Source: Xiphias gladius | Lineage: Eukaryota; Chordata; Actinopteri; Istiophoriformes; Xiphiidae | Direction of reading: 5' to 3' | Assembly (NCBI RefSeq): GCF_016859285.1 | Contig: NC_053416.1 | Location: forward strand, 18,946,710-19,010,709 | Length of the DNA: 64,000 nucleotides | In this document: in pieces, positions 48,001 through 64,000 of the stretch | How positions within the stretch are numbered: position 1 is the stretch's first letter | Layout of the letters: every line of letters starts with the position of its first letter | Notes under the pieces: generated by a model | What the model was told of the DNA's origin: nothing | The model's database searches: none | The model's input: only the letters and a program-made list of their open reading frames with translations | Translations under genes and position numbers: made by a program

Positions 48001-49391
48001 GCTTTTCAGCGAAAACAGCCTACACATGTGCAGGTTAAAATGTTGCCAAATTCCATTCTTACAAATGTGAAACTTAAAGTATGAAAAATGCTGAATGAGA
48101 TATTAAATGTCAACATGCAGCGTTCAGTCAATCTATAAGATTTGCGAGAGTTTTTCTTTTTTTTCTGAGACCCTGAGGAATGGAAGTTAGTCTTTTGATG
48201 GTATACCTACAGGTATATGTCAATAACAGAATACAAGCACGTGTGAGTAAGGGCCATCTTCACCACCCACTGTAGTGGACTGTACACAGCAGGCGACCGT
48301 TAAGCACACAGTTGTCGTGGCAGTGGGTGGAAATGCAATGTTGGCACAAAAGGAGACAACACAAGTTGTTCCTCGTCAGAAAGGGCTGGGCTTAAAGGGT
48401 GGTGATACTGTAAACAGACACCTATAAAGTCTGCTTAATTACTGTTAGAAGATTTTTGTGTTTTTTTGATGACATCACATACCAAAATCAATTTTACCAA
48501 GATAATTGAAATTCCCATAGTGGCATGTGCCTTTACACAACTCTTGAATAATCAGGCAGAGAACGTACCTGTCCTTACAACGGTCTGAAAAACATGTGTT
48601 TACTTTGTTCTCCTGCATCAACAGGATTTGCATGGTGTGCAAAAATAAGTTTCTATTTCCCGCTCCAAAGCCCCAACATCAGCATGCACACACACACACC
48701 CACCCTTTTCCCTGCACTGGTGTTGATAAATGGCCCTCCTCCACCTTTATTCACACAGGGGAAGTACAAACAGCCATCACAGAGCTAAACTATTTGTGCT
48801 TGTCACTGAAGTCTGAAGTGTCTGACTGCTGCTGACACTGCTTTCCATGTTTCACAATACGCACGGTCATCACACAAACACATACACACAGAGCAGAGTG
48901 AGTGGCCAACATTATCACATGACCCCAACAACCACACAACAGTGAAGGCTGTATACTGTCCATGTAAGCAATTATATATACTTGCTGTAAGAGCAATTTC
49001 CATGTCGGTCTGAAGTACATCTGCAGCTTGTGACATGTTGTTTTTAATCACAATACTGCAGATTGTTGTTATAACGATGAACTGCCTCCTCAAGCCAAAA
49101 CACAACAGTAAGGTGTTATTACAGAAATGAGGAAGAAGATATAAAGGAGACTGAATTACAGCTCAGTTTAACAAAAGCGTATAAGCCTTCAGTATGTTTC
49201 TCAATCCCCATTCCCCATCGCAACACACACACAAACACAGACAAACACAAGGCACAACACCACAACCTGGCATTCCTACAGAGGACATAAACAAGTGTCC
49301 TGTGTGTACTCCTACTCACAAATCTCTTTAGTTTCTTCTCTGGGGGGGATTTAATGAGCCAGCCGGTGCAGACCACATCCCCAGTACTCAT
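39033..49391 (-). CDS. gab3: GRB2-associated binding protein 3 (GAB3)
   Basis: GAB3 is a docking adaptor that is tyrosine-phosphorylated downstream of cytokine and growth-factor receptors (notably M-CSF receptor) and recruits PI3K, SHP2 and GRB2. Minus-strand exons: 49320-49391, 46294-46594, 43140-43296, 42500-43043, 41729-41978, 41305-41395, 40787-40871, 39735-39854, 39033-39149. All phases close, giving 578 aa (human about 586). PH domain about 5-117 (GWLIKSPPEKKLKRF / AWRKRWFVLRRGRMSGNPDV). Motifs: TPPPLPPKP and PPPIHRHLKP (GRB2-SH3 type), Y375VPM and Y393IPM (PI3K p85 type), NLDY525LSLDF and VDY552VQVDEKKTQAL (SHP2 type). AWRKRWFVLRRGRMSGNPDV and the ARPPPLDLRG block favour GAB3 over GAB1/2. 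The 85-bp exon 7 is the weakest call. The exon 4 donor (CTG/GTGCTT) is non-ideal but has the only fitting phase. Exon 9 could begin 3 nt earlier at an alternative CAG. ATG 49391 is chosen from the family N-terminus (MSTGDVVCTGWL). Confidence 0.93.
42160..42250. repeat. Fragment of an abundant percomorph repeat in gab3 intron 4
   Basis: 'aaaggaatagttttgacatt' followed by 'ttgggaaatactcttattgg' and 'ccagagttagatgagg' matches the start of a common fish element I recognise. The rest of the element is absent, so this is a truncated copy. Confidence 0.55.
44514..44582. repeat. Hairpin: 28-bp near-perfect inverted repeat
   Basis: The left arm 44514-44541 begins 'agaaataccaatggggtcca'. The right arm 44554-44582 ends 'tggaccccattggtatttct'. 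The arms pair along their whole length apart from a single-base bulge (AAAGTCTG against TAAAGTCTG), with a 12-nt loop. It may be two ends of a collapsed inverted-repeat transposon, or a hairpin-forming transcript segment within gab3 intron 2. Confidence 0.8.
44974..45620 (+). pseudogene. Degenerate L1-like LINE ORF2 C-terminal remnant
   Basis: The reading frame at 44974-45324 contains GAPDVYLYYLVFNVRFPLIS, resembling the 'LPNF.LYYLA.Q.R' block after the reverse transcriptase of fish L1-type elements. It continues through a frame change to a QWEQDL motif near 45591, like the 'KWE.DL' motif of the same family. Stops and frameshifts are present and no ORF1 or 5' end is seen, so this is a dead 3' fragment antisense to gab3. 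Family recognised by eye only. Confidence 0.6.
46595..49319 (-). other. gab3: gab3 intron 1
   Basis: 2.7-kb intron that separates the first 24 codons from the rest of the PH domain. It contains a 35-bp inverted repeat pair (47540-47574 / 47648-47681) and a short CA-rich run (about 48683-48706). No other coding signal seen. Confidence 0.85.
47540..47681. repeat. Inverted repeat pair of about 35 bp with 73-nt spacer
   Basis: Left arm 47540-47574; right arm 47648-47681. The reverse complement of the left arm and the right arm share 'caatccactgaggaagac', with 'agcaaac' before it and 'gagat' after it, and differ at about five positions. Probably termini or an internal palindrome of a mobile element. 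No ORF. Confidence 0.7.
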
Positions 49392-49422
49392 CTTGACTGC
49401 AGAGTGTGTTGTCCTGACGGCT

Positions 49423-49458
<36 letters not shown>

Positions 49459-49482
49459 GAAACTGAGAGCACTGCGAAGCAT
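49351..49482 (-). other. gab3: gab3 upstream ORF encoding a polyalanine tract and overlapping the start codon
   Basis: ATG at 49482 opens a 43-codon frame (MLRSALSF, then 12 alanines, then SRQDNTLCSQDEYWGCG...) that ends with TAA at 49351-49353. It overlaps the first 41 nt of the gab3 CDS in a different frame. It is in the mRNA only if transcription starts upstream of 49482, which is likely but not shown. Confidence 0.55.
49423..49458. repeat. gab3: (CTG)n / (CAG)n trinucleotide repeat in the gab3 leader
   Basis: Eleven uninterrupted units. On the gab3 (minus) strand it reads CAG in the frame of the main ORF, but no ATG lies upstream in that frame. It reads GCA (alanine) in the frame of an upstream ORF starting at 49482. 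Confidence 0.95.
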
Positions 49483-49546
49483 ATCCTGTGTTCTGGTATT
49501 CAGCCCAGCCACTCCGAAAGGAGGAAGTCAAGAAATTGATCACACT

Positions 49547-49550
<4 letters not shown>

Positions 49551-49614
<64 letters not shown>

Positions 49615-49682
49615 GACAGAGAAGGGGAGAGAGAAAGAGAGAGAGAGAAAGAGAGAGACAGAGAAGGGGAGACAGAAAGAGA
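49551..49682. repeat. (GA)n microsatellite upstream of gab3
   Basis: A nearly pure GA array, about 50 bp perfect, then interrupted GA/GACA sequence. It lies about 160-290 bp 5' of the gab3 start codon, so it reads (CT)n on the gab3 strand. It may sit in the promoter or the leader. Confidence 0.95.
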
Positions 49683-51169
49683 GAATTATGTGTTTATTTT
49701 CTCAAGTGCTCGGGGCAAGATGATGGAGCTGTTGGCCTGTAGGAAAGAGAAACACTTTGTGAGGTTTGACAGGTTTGAGGACTGAGTTGTATTTACCTAT
49801 AACACACTGATACCAAACTACATGTTGTTAAAATATCTTAAGGTTCAAACGTGTTACTCATGTCATTTTGCTGTTGTACGGTTGTTTCTTTGTTTGTTTG
49901 TCCAATGTGGTGTGTGAACTCTACAGAAGCAAGAAGTGGTTTTAACAGTGGAAAGGGGATTCAAACATTGACCTTTGTGTGGTTTCTCACCGGGTTGCTG
50001 GCTCAGTAATTCAGGGTGCATCTGTGAGGAACTGTAGGACACCCTTTTGTAAACCCTCCTCCTCTGCTCGGGGAATCAGTACATGGAACTCATGATGGAT
50101 AATTTACCATTGGTAATGTTATAATACATTTATGTTAAATACTAAGCAACAGCGAAGCAACACGATTTGCTTGTTTACCATCACATTATCAGTCATCCTG
50201 TAAGAGAAGTTCACTTGTAACTTCCCTTGACAGTAAAAGCAAAGACATGCTAGTAATCATTTACATCTCATCATCACCGTTTCAAATTTACTCTCTGAAG
50301 GGAGGTACATAAATCCTCATTGTCAAAATGACAATTATTTCCTTTCATGTATATTCAACTGTATTAATATTAACAGTTTTCTGCAGATAAACACAGACCA
50401 ATTTGAAGTCTCATCAAAATTAACATTCTGCAGTTGATCGCAGGCAGTCAATACGCTATAAACAGACCCAATGTCACCTCTCTTCAGATTTCTTGAACAA
50501 CCACCAGGGGGCGACATAATGACCTGGTTTATGTCGCTGTCACTGGGTAAATTTCATATTCCTACATCGTGACTCAGTGAAAACCCAATAAAGATTTGTG
50601 CACACAACTTACATTACACCCACATACGTTAGCTTATATTTACTTAACATTACAGTGCATTACATTAATAATGTCCTCATTTAGCTTCGTTTTTCTTGCT
50701 CTACTTTTTACCTCGTTTTTTTTTTTTTTGGTGACATATATTTAATAATTTCATGTTATTTCCTGATATTATTACGTATGAATAATTTATTCACACAAAG
50801 TCATTATTATGTACCATCCCGCCGTGTTGCTGCCTGGAAAACTTCTCTTGACCAAGTTGCAGTATATATATTAAACAAACTGTGGAGGGCAGCACTGCAT
50901 CCTGGCTGCATTTTATCTGTAGAAATGTCGAGAACAAGAAACGGTTACTACGGTCACCAAAGACCCTTGAAGGAAAGAGCTCGAAACTGCTGCCACTCGG
51001 TGTTACACCATTTGAAACAGACCTTATCTGTCATCTGAAATGACAATAACGTTAAGTATGCAGCAGCTGACTACTGGATTGCAAAACTCTCTGATCCGTC
51101 GTAGCAAAAAAAAAAAAAAAAAAAAGCAACAAAAACAACGTCCAGGTGTTTAAGACATAAGACGGAACT
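49683..51169. other. Intergenic region between gab3 and aifm1 (divergent genes)
   Basis: The two genes are transcribed away from each other. The region contains a CTCF-like motif (50501-50513), poly(T) (about 50718-50730) and poly(A) (about 51106-51125) runs, and otherwise unique sequence. The ORF at 50778-51038 matches nothing I recognise. The gab3 promoter should lie in its left part. Confidence 0.6.
50501..50513 (+). promoter_or_regulatory. CTCF-like motif CCACCAGGGGGCG
   Basis: Exact match to the core of the vertebrate CTCF consensus. It sits between the divergent gab3 and aifm1 genes, a plausible insulator position. Motif presence is direct; binding is inference. Confidence 0.6.
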
Positions 51170-51444
51170 CAGGATCCCTGCTTACGCGACGCCATCTTTT
51201 CCCCAAAGGCGTTATCCTACTTACGTTTTCCATTGGTGACTCCTCTTACGTGTTCAAAGAGTCTTTACAATTACCCATGACTCCCTTCAAACGTATGACC
51301 TGTCTCTGGCCTTGGCGTGTGGCGCGGTGTTGCTAGTTGTCAGAGTGTGCTGTCTGCAGGATTTGGTCAACGTTACCTAGCGAGTGGTCCCATCCGACAA
51401 GTCGGCTACTGAACTGTGAACCGTTACAGCGGAGCTGAGCCACA
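51170..51444 (+). promoter_or_regulatory. aifm1: aifm1 promoter and 5' UTR
   Basis: CpG-bearing segment directly 5' of the aifm1 ATG. A YY1-like motif (AAGATGGCG on the minus strand) lies at about 51190-51198. No TATA box and no upstream ATG between about 51320 and the start. The transcription start was not located precisely. Confidence 0.55.
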
Positions 51445-61276
<9,832 letters not shown>

Positions 61277-61660
61277 GAAGGTGGAGGGTGACACTCATTA
61301 TGGAAGGGGAGTTACGCTTCATGTGAAGACTGAACTTTGGCAGTCATTGCCACACTCTTTAAGACACAACCGATCACGAAATGGGACATTCAACGTAAAT
61401 TATGTCATGTCGCTGAAATATTTTCATATTTGGAATTTGTAGCTGCTACGCCTGTTTTTGTTGTTTTTGTTTTTTTTTTCTATTCGTGAGAAATCACTTT
61501 CTCATCTTCCTGCTACCACAAAACTTGTGTGATTGTATATCCGCTTCTCCCAACCAGGCTGAAAATGTTAAATGTGGATTACTGTTTCCCTCTGTGTGAT
61601 CAGAGCAGCTTGTTGTGAGAAAAGCTGCAATAAAAGCTATTTTTAAATTGGAGTGATCCC
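61277..61660 (+). terminator. aifm1: aifm1 3' UTR with polyadenylation signal
   Basis: An AATAAA hexamer at 61629-61634 ('gctgcaataaaagct') lies about 350 nt after the stop. It is the first canonical signal on the plus strand, so cleavage near 61645-61660 is expected. Confidence 0.75.
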
Positions 61661-63331
61661 ATTATTTTTAGTTTTGCCTCTAGATAAAAGCACTGATGAC
61701 TGACAAGTTGACCTGCATTTTGAGCTGTAATTGTTTGATGGTTGTTAAATTCTGTTTGGTTGCGCTCATCTGTCCTGAAGCATTCTAAGCAGTGTGTGCT
61801 GCTTGACAGATTTAATACAGTCGTACATGGGAACTGTAGCGATTGGGCCTTAAAATTGAAAATGTTGAAGGTCTAACCTCAGCTAAGAGCACATATTGTT
61901 AGTTTAAATGGGGACAGGCAGACTTGTATAATGGGCACCTGACAAATACATTTTACAGTGTGGAAATACGATCTAATTAAGTAGATCCAATGTGCGCTCC
62001 CAACAAAAACAACATTAAAATGAAGCTTGGCCTACTTATCCTGTCCGGAGGTAAAAATGCTCAAGCATGCAGAAACTTTTTTTTTTTTCCGCTCAACTGT
62101 GGGCGTCTTGTTATTAGGAATGCATTCATGTTTTATATTCTCACACATTTCTTATCCTATTTGACACTGTGGGCTCCGGAGCAAAGTGTGGAACGGCCTT
62201 TCAAGTGTGAGGCAAACACGTGCAGCCATAACGTCCCGTTGCTTTATTTGACATTAATTTTACATGAGTAAATGGCTGAACTGCCTCCCCCTCTGTATGG
62301 GGGAATAAACATGAGCTTCCACATTCATATTTGAATTTGACTGGCGATTTGAAGATGAAATAATTAGACCAGAAACTTTGGACAGCTCTGCTTAAGATAA
62401 ATAACCTCTGGATGTGTACTGACACTTTCGAGAAATGTGTTACACTTGAATTAATTGGAGCTTAATGCCTTCATCCTTTTACTCTTTTGAATTTGTGAAT
62501 CTTGTGAACTTGGCTACCTTTCTGCTTGTCTCTACCCTTTGTCTACAATCCGCAGTTTTGTAAGATGCTGTGATTACATGTGTTCTTGTAATTATTGACA
62601 ATGATTTTGTTAATTGATTCAAATTATTTTCTTAGTTGATCTAATCATAAAGTCTAGACATATTTACACCATAGGATGTTAAATACTGGTAATGTTGGTT
62701 TTTTTGTTTGTTTGGGTTTTTTTTTGGACACACTTTACAATCAACAATTTATTACCACAATATGAAAACAAAGTGAACACCCAACATGGAAGGTGTCAGG
62801 GTCACTTTAATTTAATGTGAAGGTTCTCAACTTACATAAGAGAGTGTATTTGGGTTAATAATCACTTGGAGTGCTGTATGATTAAACAGCAGTGTTTGAT
62901 CAATAATAAACATGACACCTTATGAAATATATATATCTTTAAATGACATCTTTTAAAATGAATTCTACATAAAAGTTTTATTATATTTTTTAGCAAAAAT
63001 CTTGATTGTAAATTTAACGTGTCCCGTTCGAATCCCAAATGTTTCTGCTAATCTGATGTTGTCATGACGAGTAATACGAGGCCACTCTGCTCTGAAAATT
63101 GTCCTGTCTCTTTAAATGTTCTTGCAGTAATTCCTTCAGCATGCATATGGCCATAAAAAAGAGATAAAGCTTGAAGTCATCCACACAAACACAGGCAGAA
63201 AAAAAAAAACTTCCCTAGGATTTTGAATTATACAGCAGCAGCTTCCTGTATTTTACACCTGCAGAGAGGGAGGCAGGCTCAGCTGAGTCCAGAAGACAGA
63301 GTCTGACTGGAAGAGCAAACAAGTTCCCTGC
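61661..63331. other. Intergenic region after aifm1
   Basis: AT-rich, no supported gene. The right part (about 63130-63330) precedes the signal-peptide exon and is probably its promoter. An ETS-type CTTCCTGT lies at about 63242-63249, and an AT-rich 'ccataaaaaagag' lies near 63150. No clear TATA-to-start distance could be fixed. Confidence 0.5.
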
Positions 63332-63388
63332 ATGTCAGTTCTTTTTCTCTCCTTTTGTCTAATCATTTGTTGTTTCTACCAACTAAGA

Positions 63389-63447
63389 ATGCTACTGCAC
63401 ATCTTGTTTATGCTGTGGGCTTCATCTGTCATTTTTCTGCAAGGCAG
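63389..63447 (+). CDS. First coding exon of an unidentified secreted or membrane protein (gene continues past right edge)
   Basis: The ATG at 63389 has A at -3 and opens MLLHILFMLWASSVIFLQG, a typical signal peptide with a leucine-rich core. The exon ends at 63447 with a consensus donor (GGCAG/GTAAGA), phase 2, before an in-frame stop that reading through would reach at once. A second in-frame ATG 19 codons upstream (63332, weak context, also hydrophobic residues) would give a longer leader. No second exon could be identified in the remaining 550 bases. The combination of signal peptide, early phase-2 donor and ETS-type promoter motif would fit an immune receptor or cytokine-receptor gene, but this is only a suggestion. 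Confidence 0.55.
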
Positions 63448-64000
63448 GTAAGACAGTATTTATGGTTGGTGTATATCAACCTTCCTTAAGTTAACTGTGG
63501 GAGAATTCTGCAAAAACTGCTATTTGGTTAGTGATTGTAATATATTAACTGCATGTTTATTTGTCAGTTTATTTACTGTATTTAACATAATTTGATACTG
63601 AAGACACAGGAGTGTATAACTATTGAAAATAAGGCAGGAGATTAGTTATGTGCTTCTTTGACCTAGAGGCATGTCAACATTGTGGTTATCTTAAAGTGAG
63701 AAAAATCATGCATCAAATATTTTGTAAACTATAATCAAGGGTCCGCAGTTCCATTAAGTGAAAATGTTCATCGATGTAAGATGCAGGATTAAAATACAGG
63801 CAAACAGACAAAAAAAGTAAGTAAGTAATTTCATTTGACAATTTGAGTGTCTGAACTAGGTCTTTGTATAAAGATAATTAAAAATAGTTTAATATATCTG
63901 ATCTGAGCACTGTTCAGTATATTACAACTATAAATTTCAAAATGTATGTAATACCAAAATATGTACAACTGTTCCAGCTAAATTGCTAGATATTGTACAT
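63448..64000 (+). other. Probable intron 1 of the gene starting at 63389
   Basis: AT-rich DNA after the donor at 63448. No acceptor followed by a convincing open exon was found before the window ends. Confidence 0.4.

Noticed and set aside
49119-49472. Polyglutamine N-terminal extension of gab3 (frame open upstream of ATG 49391)
   Set aside because: The frame is open back to a TGA but has no ATG, only GTG; GAB family proteins begin at MSxGDVVCTGWL. Non-ATG initiation cannot be excluded but is unsupported.
49488-49742. Arg/Glu repeat ORF
   Set aside because: Pure translation of the GA microsatellite.

Overview
This window is vertebrate nuclear DNA from a bony fish, probably a spiny-rayed (percomorph) teleost. 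It has spliced genes with GT..AG introns, an AT-rich background, CpG-rich first exons, and several dispersed repeat families that I recognise as common in teleosts. The species cannot be named from the sequence.

The window holds five recognisable genes and the first exon of a sixth. (1) msn (moesin), minus strand, 27-10021: only coding exons 1-3; the rest lies beyond the left edge. (2) zc3h12b (Regnase-family RNase), minus, 21305-24942, with a probable non-coding first exon near 30608-30720. All five coding exons join in frame to 846 aa. (3) amer1 (WTX, Wnt-pathway scaffold), minus, 33079-36189: a single coding exon of 1036 aa with an upstream non-coding exon near 37509. (4) gab3 (PH-domain docking adaptor), minus, 39033-49391: nine coding exons, 578 aa. 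(5) aifm1 (apoptosis-inducing factor), plus, 51445-61276: 21 coding exons, 725 aa. (6) A signal-peptide-encoding first exon, plus, 63389-63447, of a gene that continues beyond the right edge. All exon coordinates were assembled by hand from splice sites, reading phase and family similarity.

The run msn, zc3h12b, amer1 matches part of human Xq11-q12, while gab3 and aifm1 are at Xq28 and Xq26 in human. The window is therefore a compact fish block corresponding to several separated parts of the mammalian X. The genes do not form one pathway: cortical actin linkage, mRNA decay, Wnt/beta-catenin control, receptor tyrosine kinase docking, and mitochondrial redox and cell death.

Non-coding space holds a tRNA-derived SINE (286-546), a truncated teleost repeat with an internal duplication (3590-4030), a TTAA-flanked MITE (18916-19306), a TA-flanked MITE (26464-26774), an L1-like LINE remnant inside gab3 (44974-45620), long inverted repeats (44514-44582, 47540-47681), and many microsatellites.

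The most unusual feature is in aifm1. Between the membrane anchor and the FAD domain is a Pro/Ala/Glu-rich linker of about 119 residues encoded by five consecutive small exons (24, 108, 72, 72, 81 bp), all with phase-1 ends. Any subset could be skipped without a frameshift, and two look duplicated. Other points are upstream ORFs in zc3h12b, amer1 and gab3 (the gab3 one encodes polyalanine from a CAG repeat and overlaps the start codon), and three CTCF-like motifs around gab3/aifm1.
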